Assembly (NCBI GenBank): GCA_030620515.1
Contig: JAUXEM010000005.1
Span: forward strand, 1-50,822
Direction: 5' to 3'
Origin: Salinivirgaceae bacterium
Lineage (GTDB): Bacteria > Bacteroidota > Bacteroidia > Bacteroidales > SZUA-534
Length of the DNA: 50,822 bases
In this document: one piece after another, positions 25,853 through 35,965 of the stretch
Position numbering within the stretch: position 1 is the first letter of the stretch
Layout of the letters: each line of letters begins with the position of its first letter
Notes under the pieces: generated by a model
Told to the model about the DNA's origin: nothing
The model's input: the letters and a program-made list of their open reading frames with translations, nothing else
Database searches by the model: none
Program-made: the position numbers and the translations under genes

Positions 25853-27280
25853 TTACACTAAAGAGAGCTTAACCATATTGGTCTGTCCCTTTTTATTTAA
25901 AGGGATGCTACCCACGTGCACAACGAGTTCATCGTCATTAATATAGTTTTGTTCCCTTAAAGCTTTTATAGTATGCTCAATTGCATCGTTTGTAAAAACA
26001 AACTCTTTACTATGAAATACTGTAACTCCCCACATTAATGACATTTGTCGTAAAAGCCCCTTGTTTGGAGTAAAGGCATAAATATTTGCTGCAGGACGAT
26101 GACTCGAAATTTTTGATGCCGTAGCTCCTGAGTATGTAAGAACAATAATAGATTTAGCACTGGCTTGTCTGGCCATGGTACAGCTACTTGCACAAGTGGA
26201 GTCAGGTATAAAAGTTTGATTCATTACTGATGGTTCGTGAACGCGATAGTACTTATAGCCATTCTCTTCTGTATATAAAATAATATCGTTCATTGCCTTA
26301 ATAACCTCAATAGGATATTTTCCGACACTTGTTTCACCACTTAGCATTAATGCGCTTGCACCATCAATAACAGCATTAGCTACATCATTTGCCTCAGCTC
26401 GTGTAGGAGAAAAGTTTGTAATCATGCTCTCCATCATTTGAGTAGCAATAATAACTGGTTTAGCATATTTAATGCATTTCTCTACAATCATTTTTTGCAT
26501 TAAAGGAACCTGCTTAAAAGGCAGCTCTACGCCTAAATCACCCCGCGCTACCATAATACCATCGGCAACATCAATAATATTATCAATTTCATTTAAAGCC
26601 TCAGGTTTTTCAATTTTTGCAATTACCCTTGTATGCTTTTTATGCTTCTTTACAATGTCTTTTAAATCAGCTATATCTATAACCGATCGAACAAAAGATA
26701 AGGCTAACCAATCCACATTGTGTTCTAAAGCAAAATGGGCATCTTTTAAATCTTTTTCAGTTAAACTTGGTAAGGATATTTTAGTACTTGGCAGATTCAC
26801 ACCTTTTTTAGATGATAAAACTCCGCCATGAATTACTTTTGCTTTTACAGTACTCTTCTTATCAGTATAAGTAGCTTCTAATTTTATTTTACCATCATCA
26901 ATAAGTATTAAATCGCCAATATTCACATCTTCAGGAAACTTCTGATAGCTCATATATACCTGTTCAGTAGTACCAATGCATTCTTTATTTACAAAAGCTA
27001 TTTCATGATCTGGTTCAAGTATAATTCCATCATTCTCAATTTCACCAACTCTAAGCTTGGGACCTTGTAAGTCGGCAAGTATTGCAATATGCGTATTAAG
27101 TTCTTCGTTTAGGGCTAAAATATTAGCTATTACTTCTAAATGGTCGCTATGTTTACCGTGTGAAAAGTTCAATCTACATACATTAACTCCTGCTAAAATT
27201 AGCTCACGTAATTTTTCTTTCGATGCCGTTGCAGGTCCTATGGTAGCAACAATTTTAGTTCGTGCGTTTTTAATATCCAT
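25853..27280 (-). CDS. pyk: Pyruvate kinase
   Basis: Transfers phosphate from PEP to ADP, the last glycolytic step. The 475-residue protein has RTKIVATIGPAT at the N-terminus, NVCRLNFSHG with the substrate Arg, ADLQGPKLRVGE, the catalytic Lys in VIAKIEKPEAL, the metal-binding Glu and Asp in MVARGDLGVELP, and ATQMMESM. The C domain (about 345-475) has its usual allosteric-site fold, but effector specificity cannot be read off. It stands alone, convergent with aroC. PEP is also a substrate of DAHP synthase and AroA next door; a regulatory link is speculation. Confidence 0.95.
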   Translation of the reverse strand: MDIKNARTKIVATIGPATASKEKLRELILAGVNVCRLNFSHGKHSDHLEVIANILALNEELNTHIAILADLQGPKLRVGEIENDGIILEPDHEIAFVNKECIGTTEQVYMSYQKFPEDVNIGDLILIDDGKIKLEATYTDKKSTVKAKVIHGGVLSSKKGVNLPSTKISLPSLTEKDLKDAHFALEHNVDWLALSFVRSVIDIADLKDIVKKHKKHTRVIAKIEKPEALNEIDNIIDVADGIMVARGDLGVELPFKQVPLMQKMIVEKCIKYAKPVIIATQMMESMITNFSPTRAEANDVANAVIDGASALMLSGETSVGKYPIEVIKAMNDIILYTEENGYKYYRVHEPSVMNQTFIPDSTCASSCTMARQASAKSIIVLTYSGATASKISSHRPAANIYAFTPNKGLLRQMSLMWGVTVFHSKEFVFTNDAIEHTIKALREQNYINDDELVVHVGSIPLNKKGQTNMVKLSLV

Positions 27281-27618
27281 AATTGAAGTATTGAGTTTAA
27301 TTCCTAAATTTCGTAATTAATGACGAGACATTAGCGATAGTTGCTTGAAAAGTTAGTGTGCAGAATCTATTTTATATTATCTTTAATTTGCTAGACACCT
27401 TGATTCCGCAACTATTAAAGTTAACTGTTTGATAGTCACGGCACTCGTTTTATTATCACAAACTCCTATTAATAAGCGGCTTACATTGCGACTTGCGAAT
27501 TTTAGGAGACAAAAAATATGCATAAGAAAGATTTGTATAATAAATGACACCATTGATTAATGTCTATTTACTAATTTAGAATCAAAATACAGAGAAAATA
27601 ATTTCAGTTGAAAACTAA
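27281..27618. other. Intergenic region upstream of pyk and the decayed HU-like gene
   Basis: No gene recognised. The pyk promoter must lie at its left end, reading leftwards, but no clear TAnnTTTG box was found there. The region around 27440-27500 is somewhat more G+C-rich than its surroundings without an identifiable feature. Confidence 0.4.
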
Positions 27619-27990
27619 ATGCAAAACTCAGAAAATACTATTTATTCGGAATTAGTGGTTAAAGGAACAGCTGAAACTGTTATAATGAATACAGACGTAG
27701 TTTATTCTATAAATGATGGCTTTAGTAACACAAAAGGTAAGTTTATTCATAGAAAAACACTTTAGTAGTAAACAATATATTTTATAATGCGTACTGTAAT
27801 AAACTGTTTAAGTTTTGTTTTAAGAGAATATTATGATGTATTTTTAAGAAAGACCAAGGCATTTTTGAGACACATAGCATCGTTACGTGGAGAAAAAATA
27901 ACGATGATATTTCAAAAAAGACGCATAATAGAACTAAAGCCTGCCGGCGAGGCAGGGATAAAATTTAAACAGTTTCTAAATAAAAATTAG
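27619..27990 (+). pseudogene. Decayed HU/IHF-like DNA-binding protein gene (Bacteroidota HU-like family)
   Basis: Two short ORFs in the same frame, 27619-27765 and 27787-27990, are separated by three consecutive in-frame stops (TAG TAG TAA). Together they span about 124 codons, the size of Bacteroidota HU-like proteins. The first has IYSELVVKGTAET, resembling the N-terminal YxxxxxxxGT part. The second has TVINCLSFVLREYY, like the central helix, and ends KRRIIELKP...KFKQFLN, like the C-terminal R-x-x-F-K-P-G-K-x-F-K-x-x-L-N. Between KP and KFK lies gccggcgaggcagg, a CCTGCC-type repeat that adds about six codons. I infer a gene killed by stops and a repeat insertion. Alternatively both are unrelated small ORFs. 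Confidence 0.4.
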
Positions 27991-27993
27991 ATT

Positions 27994-29574
27994 TTGAAAA
28001 AATTACTATTCATACTAATCGCTCTAACATTTACTTTAACAAGTATTGGGCAAGGAGCTGATAAAATTATTGCTTACGGAAAATTTAAAGTAGAATGGGG
28101 CAATACCGAAAATGCCTTAATAACTCTGTATGAAGATGGAAAAGAATTAGATAAACTACGTGTAAGTAGTAATGGAAAATTCGATTTTGTATTAGAACTT
28201 AATCACGAATATCAATTTTATTTCTCGAAACGAAACCACGTAACTAAAATAGTAAATTTCAATACTAAAGTTCCAGATGAAGTTGTTTCTCATCCTGATT
28301 TTGAGCCATTCCCAGATTTTGAATTTTTTGTTACTTTATTCGAATCTTTTCCCGATGTAGATACCATGTTTTTTAAAAAACCTGTGGCGAAAATACAATA
28401 TAGTACTAAAGCCAATGATTTTGATTGGGATAAGGATTATACCTTGGAAATTCAGAGAAGCATAGAGAAGATTGAGGAAGAGATTAGAGAAAAACATGAG
28501 CAGAAAATAAAAGAATCGGAAAATAATGCGATAGCTGAAGAAAATGCAAGAATAGAGGCTGAAGAGCAAGCTAGATTAGAAGAACAAAGATTGAAAGAAG
28601 AGCAAAAACAAAAATCTATTGCAGAAGAACAAGCAAAAAAAGAGGTTGAGAACAAGGCTCAATTAGAGAAGGCGAGAGCTGAAAAGGAAGCTAGACAAAA
28701 AGCTGAAGCAGAAGAAAAATCTAAAAATGAAACGGAGCGCTTGGCTAAAATAGAAAAGGAACGTGCAGTAGAAAAAGCAAGACAGATAAAATTAGCTAAA
28801 GAAGAGGCTCGCATACTTGAAGAGAAGAAAGCAAGAGAAGAGCAAGCCATATTTGAAAAAGAGAAGCGGTATAAGGAAAGAGCTGAGGAAGAAGCAATAA
28901 TACTTGCTGAAGAACAAGCTCAAATAGCTAAAGAAAAAGCAGAGGAGGAGGAAAGATTAATAAAACTTGCAGAAGATAATGCTTTAAATGAAGCAGAAAA
29001 GAAAGCTAAAGAAGAACAATATAGACTTGAGAAAGAGCAACGTGAAAAAGAACGTGCCGAAGCAAAAGCAAATAGAGAAGTCGAAAAGAAAGCTTTATTT
29101 GAAAAAGAGCTGGCTGATGAACAAGCTCGCCTAAATATGGAGCAAGCAAATGAAGAAGCAAGATTAAAAACTTTAGCTGACCAAGAAGCTAAACGTAAAG
29201 CTGAAAAGAAAGCATTAGTAGATAAAGAACAAGCCGAGGAACAAGCTAGAACAAAGGCAGAAAAGCAAGCTGAAATCCAACAGAGTAAAGAGGAGAATAT
29301 TATAGTTAAAGATCCTGTTATAAGTACTCCAAAAGCAAATAATGTAGTAAAAACAATACCCGCTACAAAACCTAAGGTAAACCGAACCGATATTACAAAA
29401 CAAAATGTCGCTGGTAAGAATGTAACTCGTACAGAGGTTACTTCTGGTAACAGAACACTTACCTATATTAAAATTGAATATACTTGGGGTGGTCGGTTTT
29501 TCTTTATTCAAGATGAAACCAATGTTTTTAGGAATATAAGTGAGTCGTATTACAATATTATGATATCGAAATAA
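27994..29574 (+). CDS. Secreted protein with long charged coiled coil
   Basis: The 526-residue protein starts at TTG (27994); an in-frame TAG just upstream excludes a longer form. Residues 1-20 (MKKLLFILIALTFTLTSIGQ) are a signal peptide. About 25-110 is a small beta-rich domain (GKFKVEWGNTENALITLYEDG ... VTKIVNF), resembling transthyretin-like carboxypeptidase-regulatory domains of Bacteroidota envelope proteins. Residues about 150-430 are an almost uninterrupted Glu/Lys/Ala helix, a TolA-like coiled coil of more than 250 residues. The C-terminus (TLTYIKIEYTWGGRFFFIQD) is a short hydrophobic beta segment. Function unknown; a periplasm-spanning or envelope-linking role fits the architecture. 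Convergent with the next gene. Confidence 0.75.
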   Translation: MKKLLFILIALTFTLTSIGQGADKIIAYGKFKVEWGNTENALITLYEDGKELDKLRVSSNGKFDFVLELNHEYQFYFSKRNHVTKIVNFNTKVPDEVVSHPDFEPFPDFEFFVTLFESFPDVDTMFFKKPVAKIQYSTKANDFDWDKDYTLEIQRSIEKIEEEIREKHEQKIKESENNAIAEENARIEAEEQARLEEQRLKEEQKQKSIAEEQAKKEVENKAQLEKARAEKEARQKAEAEEKSKNETERLAKIEKERAVEKARQIKLAKEEARILEEKKAREEQAIFEKEKRYKERAEEEAIILAEEQAQIAKEKAEEEERLIKLAEDNALNEAEKKAKEEQYRLEKEQREKERAEAKANREVEKKALFEKELADEQARLNMEQANEEARLKTLADQEAKRKAEKKALVDKEQAEEQARTKAEKQAEIQQSKEENIIVKDPVISTPKANNVVKTIPATKPKVNRTDITKQNVAGKNVTRTEVTSGNRTLTYIKIEYTWGGRFFFIQDETNVFRNISESYYNIMISK

Positions 29575-29765
29575 GCAGTATCCTAAAAAGTGTGTTAAGT
29601 CGTTTTTTTCTAATCGTCTTTTTTTACATTTTAATTCTGTCCTCAAATATAATCATAAATTGGCTTAGTATAATGCCCCAATTTCTAATTTGTTATTCTA
29701 CAAGGTCTAACAAAAATTATATGACAATAAGTGGCATTTTTTTTATTCTTGAATTATAAGCAGTT

Positions 29766-30518
29766 CTATTTATGAATAACATTGTATTGTACTTTTATAA
29801 AACCATCGTTTGGGAAAATATCTTTTGCTAATCCAATTACTTTCTTAGCATCTTCTAATTTATTATTATTTATTAATTGTTCGGTGTACTTCATAAAGCC
29901 ATCTACTATAGCCGATTTAATAGTTTTATCAATTTTAAGCTTACTGGCTCTTAAGTCGGCTTTTATTTTAAATCGAGAATCTGTCATGTTTTTTTTGCCT
30001 ATACTAATATTATTTGACATTACTTGGTTCATACCAGTATAATATAATACCATATAATCCGTTTCTTGATTTAACTGGTTGTATACTTTAGCAGCTGAAG
30101 CAGCTTTCTTATAGTTTTCTGCATTAAAAGCTTCTTTAATCTTTGCTTTCTGAAACTTCTTAATTGTATTAATATACTCTAAATTAAGAGGATAATATTC
30201 ATTGTGTCTGTCTTTTTTAGCAAATTTACCAACAAATTTTATAGCTTGTTTAATTGCATCTTTATAGTCATCTTGTATTTCAGGATCATCTGATTTTGAT
30301 AATTCATATAAACACATAGAAATGTATAAATAAGGTTCCGGATCACTAGAATAATCTTCTTTATACGTATAGCTATCGGCTTTATATAGGCAACTTTCAT
30401 ATTTGCCAGTATTGTATAGTTTTGCTAATTTTTCGTTTGAACCACCAACAACTTGTGCAGATAATTGTATACTAAATAAAATAACCACACAAAGAAATAG
30501 AGTGTTTTTGATGTACAT
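29766..30518 (-). CDS. Secreted helical-repeat protein, function unknown
   Basis: The 250-residue protein has a signal peptide (about 1-22, ending in SAQ), typical for periplasmic or surface proteins of this phylum. The rest is helical, with repeated pairs such as AKLYNTGKYESCLYKADSY and AENYKKAASAAKVYNQL resembling degenerate TPR motifs. No catalytic motif was recognised. It lies downstream of clpC on the same strand but 155 bases away, and probably has its own promoter. Confidence 0.7.
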   Translation of the reverse strand: MYIKNTLFLCVVILFSIQLSAQVVGGSNEKLAKLYNTGKYESCLYKADSYTYKEDYSSDPEPYLYISMCLYELSKSDDPEIQDDYKDAIKQAIKFVGKFAKKDRHNEYYPLNLEYINTIKKFQKAKIKEAFNAENYKKAASAAKVYNQLNQETDYMVLYYTGMNQVMSNNISIGKKNMTDSRFKIKADLRASKLKIDKTIKSAIVDGFMKYTEQLINNNKLEDAKKVIGLAKDIFPNDGFIKVQYNVIHK

Positions 30519-30673
30519 ATATTAATAATTTAGGTTTAAATCATACTAATTTGCAAATAATATAATGCAAATAAAGGTTGATTTAACAAAAGAATCAAAT
30601 GTTTTTTTTTAAACGTATATTTAAGGTAGTAAAATGCCTATGTAATATGTATTCTTAATACTAAAATAACGTA

Positions 30674-33199
30674 CTATTCGTTTATCTCTTTTTTCTTTGC
30701 TTCTAGTTTTATCTTGATTTTTTCACCTTTTGCATCAAAATTAACCACAATACTATCGCCTTCAATAATTTCAGCCTTAAGTATTACTTCGGCCATTTCG
30801 TCTTCCAAGTACTTTTGTATTGCACGTTTTAATGGTCTTGCACCATACTGCACATCGTAACCTTTACTAGCAATATGATCTTTTGCTTTTGGTGTAATTC
30901 GCAATTTATAGCCAAGTTGTTCAACTCTTTTATAAAGGCCTTTCAACTCAATGTCAATTATTTTGTGAATATTCTCTTTAGTAAGCTGATTAAACAATAC
31001 CACATCATCAATACGATTTAAAAACTCGGGAGCAAATGCATTTTTTAAAGCTTTTTGTATTACTCCTTTGGCTATTTCATTCGACGATGATTGTGTTGAT
31101 GAAGTATTGAATCCAACACCTGAGCCAAATTCTTTAAGTTGACGTGTACCAATATTAGATGTCATAATAATAATAGTATTCCTAAAATCAATACGCCTAC
31201 CTAAGCTATCGGTCAACCTACCTTCATCCAATACTTGTAGTAATAAGTGAAACACATCAGGATGTGCTTTTTCTATTTCGTCTAATAATATTACAGAATA
31301 TGGTTTACGTCTAACTTTTTCAGTTAACTGCCCACCTTCTTCATATCCAACATATCCCGGAGGTGCACCAACTAATCTGGATACAGAAAATTTCTCCATG
31401 TACTCACTCATATCTACACGAATCAAATTTTCTTTACTATCGAATAGGTATTGAGCTAAAATTTTCGCCAACTGTGTTTTACCAACACCAGTAGGTCCTA
31501 AAAATATAAAAGTACCAATTGGTTTGTTCGGATCCTTAAGACCAGCTCTATTTCGTTGTATTGCCTTAACAATTTTATCTATTGCATCATCCTGCCCAAT
31601 AACTTCAGTTTTAAGCTGTTCGCCCATCTTAAGTAGTCTATTTCCCTCAGTTTGAGCTATTCTTTGCACAGGTACACCTGTCATCATAGCAACAACTTCA
31701 GCAACATTATCAGCATCTACTATTTCGCGGTGCTTAACAAGGTCACTTTCCCATTTGTTTTTTTCCTCGTCAAGTGATTCTATAATCTTTTTCTCTCTAT
31801 CGCGAAAACTTGCTGCCATTTCAAAGTTTTGACCCTTAACAGCGGTAATTTTCTTTTCTCTTATCTCTTCAATTTCCTTTTCAAGCTCCTCAATTTTTTT
31901 AGGCACTTTAATATTAGATATATGTACCCTGGAACCAGATTCATCCAAAGCATCAATAGCTTTATCGGGCAGATGCCTATCAGAAATATACCTAGTAGTT
32001 AAGCTTACACAAGCATCAATGGCATCGTCAGTATAGTTAACATTATGATGATCCTCATATCTTCCCTTAATATTATTTAGTATTTCAACCGTTTCTTCGC
32101 TTGAAGTAGGTTCCACCATAACTTTTTGAAAACGACGCTCAAGTGCCCCATCTTTTTCAATAAACTGACGATACTCATCTAGAGTAGTTGCTCCAATACA
32201 TTGAATTTCGCCACGAGCCAAGGCTGGCTTAAGCATGTTAGCTGCATCAAGTGAACCAGTTGCGCCACCTGCACCAACTATAGTGTGAATTTCATCAATA
32301 AAAAGAATTATATTTTCATTTTTTGATAACTCATTTAATATAGCTTTCATTCGCTCTTCAAATTGACCTCTATACTTTGTGCCAGCTACAATCGAAGCTA
32401 AGTCAAGTGCAATAATTCGCTTTCCGAAAAGAATTCGTGATACTTTTTTCTGTATTATTCTAATGGCCATACCCTCAGCAATAGCTGATTTACCAACACC
32501 AGGTTCACCTATTAATACAGGATTATTCTTTTTTCTACGACTAAGTATTTGCGCCAAACGTTCAATTTCTAATTCACGCCCAACAATTGGATCTAATTTG
32601 TTTTCCTCGGCAGATTTAGTTAAATCTATGCCAAAATTATCAAGTACAGGGGTATCTGATCCCGACTTAGGAATATTAGGTTTCGGATTGCCTGAATTTC
32701 CTTGTCGACCACCAAACTCATCATTCTCATCGTCATTAAAATTATGATCAGCCATACCAGTTATTTGATTTTTTTGAAATGAGTTTTTAATTATATCATA
32801 ATTAACACCTTGTTCACCAAGTGTATTTGTTACAATACTAGTTTCGTCGCGTAAAATGGCTAATAGCAAATGACCAGTATTAACCGACTCATTTTGCAAG
32901 GCTCTAGCTTCAAGATAAACAACTTTTAATGCGTTTTCAGCTGGTTTTAATAAAGGAATATTATCAATATCAGGAATATTACTTTCTCCTTTAAGCTTAA
33001 TTTTTGCCTCAATAGTTCGCTTTAATTCTGTAACATTAATATCAAGCTCCTCTAAAATATCAATTGCTAAACCAGAACCATCTCTTAAAATTCCAAGAAA
33101 AATATGCTCTGTACCTATAAAATTATTATTTAATCGTATAGCTTCTTCTTTACTATATGCTAATATATCTTTCATTTTCTGTGTAAACTTTGAATCCAT
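30674..33199 (-). CDS. clpC: ClpC-type AAA+ chaperone, ATPase subunit of Clp protease
   Basis: Unfolds substrates for ClpP in the cytoplasm. The 841-residue protein has the double Clp N-domain (about 1-150), a first AAA+ module with Walker A GEPGVGKSA (about 235) and LFIDEIHT, and a middle region with a UVR-like motif (about 455; KGQNFEMAASFRDREKKI). A second AAA+ module carries GPTGVGKTQL (about 570) and ILLDEIEKAH. VGF (in GSGVGFNTS) fits the ClpP-binding tripeptide loop. The middle domain and length mark it as ClpC rather than ClpA or ClpB. It is divergently oriented to gyrA across 206 bases. Confidence 0.95.
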   Translation of the reverse strand: MDSKFTQKMKDILAYSKEEAIRLNNNFIGTEHIFLGILRDGSGLAIDILEELDINVTELKRTIEAKIKLKGESNIPDIDNIPLLKPAENALKVVYLEARALQNESVNTGHLLLAILRDETSIVTNTLGEQGVNYDIIKNSFQKNQITGMADHNFNDDENDEFGGRQGNSGNPKPNIPKSGSDTPVLDNFGIDLTKSAEENKLDPIVGRELEIERLAQILSRRKKNNPVLIGEPGVGKSAIAEGMAIRIIQKKVSRILFGKRIIALDLASIVAGTKYRGQFEERMKAILNELSKNENIILFIDEIHTIVGAGGATGSLDAANMLKPALARGEIQCIGATTLDEYRQFIEKDGALERRFQKVMVEPTSSEETVEILNNIKGRYEDHHNVNYTDDAIDACVSLTTRYISDRHLPDKAIDALDESGSRVHISNIKVPKKIEELEKEIEEIREKKITAVKGQNFEMAASFRDREKKIIESLDEEKNKWESDLVKHREIVDADNVAEVVAMMTGVPVQRIAQTEGNRLLKMGEQLKTEVIGQDDAIDKIVKAIQRNRAGLKDPNKPIGTFIFLGPTGVGKTQLAKILAQYLFDSKENLIRVDMSEYMEKFSVSRLVGAPPGYVGYEEGGQLTEKVRRKPYSVILLDEIEKAHPDVFHLLLQVLDEGRLTDSLGRRIDFRNTIIIMTSNIGTRQLKEFGSGVGFNTSSTQSSSNEIAKGVIQKALKNAFAPEFLNRIDDVVLFNQLTKENIHKIIDIELKGLYKRVEQLGYKLRITPKAKDHIASKGYDVQYGARPLKRAIQKYLEDEMAEVILKAEIIEGDSIVVNFDAKGEKIKIKLEAKKKEINE

Positions 33200-33330
33200 A
33201 AACTGTAATATAAGGGTTATTTAGCACTTCTCTTCAATATACATACCAAAAATAACGAATAATTATTATTTCTATTACAATTATAAACAATATTATGTTG
33301 ATAATTTCCTGTAAATCGTTTGCATAAAGG

Positions 33331-33361
33331 TTTACACCATAACCAAATTTTAGTACCTTTA
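33331..33361 (+). promoter_or_regulatory. Candidate gyrA promoter
   Basis: TTTA (33331-33334), a 19-base spacer and TACCTTTA (33354-33361) match the Bacteroidota -33 TTTG and -7 TAnnTTTG elements with one mismatch each and correct spacing. It lies about 45 bases before the gyrA ATG, in the divergent clpC-gyrA gap. Confidence 0.4.
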
Positions 33362-33405
33362 ACCGCTTAAAAAAAATAGAAACTATAATTTAAAAATATA
33401 ATTAA

Positions 33406-35904
33406 ATGGCTGACGGCGAAAGAATTATAAAGATTAACATTGAAGAAGAAATGAAATCTGCCTATATCGACTATTCCATGTCGGTAATTGTTGCCAGAGC
33501 ACTGCCTGATGTACGCGACGGGCTAAAACCAGTACATCGTAGGGTATTGTTTGGTATGTCAGAACTTGGCATGTATTCAAATAAGCCGTATAAAAAATCA
33601 GCTAGAATAGTAGGAGAGGTACTTGGTAAGTATCATCCACATGGTGATTCATCGGTTTATTTTGCAATGGTTCGTATGGCTCAACATTGGTCTTTAAGAT
33701 ATCCTTTAATTGACGGGCAGGGTAACTTTGGTTCAGTAGATGGTGATAGCCCTGCTGCCATGCGTTATACTGAGGCACGATTAAAGAAAATTGCAGAAGA
33801 AACATTGGCTGATCTAGATAAAGAGACAGTTGATATGCAATTGAATTTTGATGACACAATAGAAGAACCTACAGTATTACCAACTAGAATACCTACATTA
33901 TTAGTAAACGGAGCATCAGGAATTGCAGTTGGTATGGCTACTAATATGCCACCTCATAATTTAAGCGAAGTTATTGATGCTTGTTGTGCTTATGTTGATA
34001 ACAGTGACATTACTACCGAAGACATGTTGCAATATGTCAAAGCACCTGACTTTCCGACAGGTGGAATTATTTATGGTTACCAAGGTGTGAAAGATGCTTT
34101 TGAAACAGGTCGTGGTAGAATAGTAATGCGCGGTAAAGCTGAAATTGAAACAAATGATAGTGGAAAATCTAAAATTGTTATTACGGAAATTCCTTATTTA
34201 GTTAATAAGGCAGAAATGATTATTAAAACTGCCGAATTGGTTAACGATAAAAAAATTGAAGGTATTTCGAATGTAAACGATGAATCAGACCGTACAGGTA
34301 TGCGCATTGTTTACGATTTAAAAAGAGATGCCATTGCACATGTAGTTCTTAATAAACTATATAAATACACACAACTTCAAACATCCTTTAGTGTAAATAA
34401 TATAGCATTAGTTGCAGGTCGTCCTCAAATGCTAAACTTACATGGTTTAGTTTCAAAATTTGTTGAGCATAGGCACGATGTTGTTATACGCAGAACAAAA
34501 TATGAATTACGTAAAGCAGAAGAACGTGCTCATATTTTAGAAGGACTAATTATTGCCAGCGATAATATCGATGAAGTTATTCGCATTATTAGAGCATCTA
34601 AAACACCCGATGAAGCTCGAGAATCATTAATAAAAACATTTAAGTTATCTGATATACAAGCTCGTGCTATTGTTGACATGAGGTTGCGTTCACTTACAGG
34701 ACTTGAACAGGATAAATTACGTGGTGAATATGCAGAGATTCAGAAATTAATAGAGCATTTAAATAGCATTCTTAATAATGTTGAGTTAAGAATGGAGATT
34801 ATTAAAAATGAACTGCTTGAGATAAAAGCAAAATACGGCGACGAAAGAAGAACTGAAATTGTTCCTGATGCAGGTGAGTTTAATCCAGAAGATTTTTATG
34901 CCGATGAAGAAGTTGTAATAACTATTTCGCATTTAGGATATATTAAGCGTACATCTTTATCGGAATTTAGAACACAAAGTAGAGGAGGAGTTGGTGCAAA
35001 AGGTAGTACAACTCGCGATGCCGATTTTATTGAACATATGTATGTTGCAAATATGCATAGTACAATGCTTTTCTTTACAGAAATGGGAAAATGTTTTTGG
35101 CAAAAGGTTTATGAAATACCTGAAGGAACTAGAACATCGAAAGGTAGAGCAATACAAAATCTTCTTCATATTGACCCAAAGGATAAAGTGAAAGCATATA
35201 TTAATGTTAAATCGCTAACCGATAAAGAATACGTGGATAGCAATTACATAATTATGGCTACAAAACAAGGGGTGGTTAAAAAAACTAGGCTTGAAGCTTA
35301 TTCACGTCCACGCCAAAATGGAGTAAATGCAATTACTATTCGTGAGAATGATCAATTACTTGAAGCAAAGTTAACTTCAGGTAGTCATGAAGTAATTCTT
35401 GCTGTACGCAGTGGTAAAGCTATTCGTTTTAACGAAGCTAAGGTTAGATCAGTAGGAAGAACAGCATCTGGTGTTAGAGGTGTTTCACTTAAGGAAAAAG
35501 ATGTAGTTATTGGAATGGTTTGTATTGCTAATGAAAGTGAGGATATTCTTGTAGTATCGGAAAATGGTTTTGGTAAACGTTCAGCAATTGCTGATTACAG
35601 AATCACAAATCGCGGAGGCAAGGGTGTAAAAACTTTAAATGTTACTGATAAAACAGGAAGTTTAATTGCACTTAAAGGAGTAACCGACGAACATGATTTA
35701 ATGATTATTACTCAAAAAGGTCTCACCATTCGTTTAGCTGTAGCTGAATTGAGGGTTATGGGGCGTGCTACACAAGGAGTTAAGCTTATAAATTTGAAGG
35801 GCGGAGATAGAATAGCAGCAGTTGAATTTGTGGCAAGAAATGAGAAAGACGAACTAGAAGATAATGAGAATGGCACTGATATTGAAGAAAGTGCTGAAGA
35901 ATAG
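33406..35904 (+). CDS. gyrA: DNA gyrase subunit A
   Basis: The cleavage-and-rejoining subunit of gyrase. The N-terminal domain has [17 protein letters not shown] and the catalytic Tyr in [10 protein letters not shown] (Y121). The quinolone-determining region reads [17 protein letters not shown], with Ser82 at the E. coli Ser83 position and Phe86 where E. coli has Asp87. The C-terminal beta-pinwheel (about 505-810) includes the GyrA box as NRGGKG, which supports gyrase rather than ParC. The last 20 residues are acidic. Length (832) is typical. It starts 206 bases from clpC and is followed after 61 bases by a secreted TPR gene. Confidence 0.95.
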   Translation: MADGERIIKINIEEEMKSAYIDYSMSVIVARALPDVRDGLKPVHRRVLFGMSELGMYSNKPYKKSARIVGEVLGKYHPHGDSSVYFAMVRMAQHWSLRYPLIDGQGNFGSVDGDSPAAMRYTEARLKKIAEETLADLDKETVDMQLNFDDTIEEPTVLPTRIPTLLVNGASGIAVGMATNMPPHNLSEVIDACCAYVDNSDITTEDMLQYVKAPDFPTGGIIYGYQGVKDAFETGRGRIVMRGKAEIETNDSGKSKIVITEIPYLVNKAEMIIKTAELVNDKKIEGISNVNDESDRTGMRIVYDLKRDAIAHVVLNKLYKYTQLQTSFSVNNIALVAGRPQMLNLHGLVSKFVEHRHDVVIRRTKYELRKAEERAHILEGLIIASDNIDEVIRIIRASKTPDEARESLIKTFKLSDIQARAIVDMRLRSLTGLEQDKLRGEYAEIQKLIEHLNSILNNVELRMEIIKNELLEIKAKYGDERRTEIVPDAGEFNPEDFYADEEVVITISHLGYIKRTSLSEFRTQSRGGVGAKGSTTRDADFIEHMYVANMHSTMLFFTEMGKCFWQKVYEIPEGTRTSKGRAIQNLLHIDPKDKVKAYINVKSLTDKEYVDSNYIIMATKQGVVKKTRLEAYSRPRQNGVNAITIRENDQLLEAKLTSGSHEVILAVRSGKAIRFNEAKVRSVGRTASGVRGVSLKEKDVVIGMVCIANESEDILVVSENGFGKRSAIADYRITNRGGKGVKTLNVTDKTGSLIALKGVTDEHDLMIITQKGLTIRLAVAELRVMGRATQGVKLINLKGGDRIAAVEFVARNEKDELEDNENGTDIEESAEE

Positions 35905-35965
35905 TATTGTAAAAATATTAAAAAAATATATCTTTGAATCGAATAAATAAACTTTAAATTAAAAT

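Noticed and set aside
26472-26831. 119-residue ORF antisense to pyk
   Set aside because: It is a shadow ORF opposite the clearly conserved pyruvate kinase.
28450-29290. Tandem DNA repeat in the coiled-coil gene
   Set aside because: Repetition is at the level of E/K/A-rich protein composition; no exact nucleotide repeat unit was found.
29215-29646. 143-residue ORF antisense to the coiled-coil gene
   Set aside because: The low-complexity E/K/A coding strand leaves long open antisense frames; its translation is Cys/Tyr/Phe-rich with no recognisable domain.
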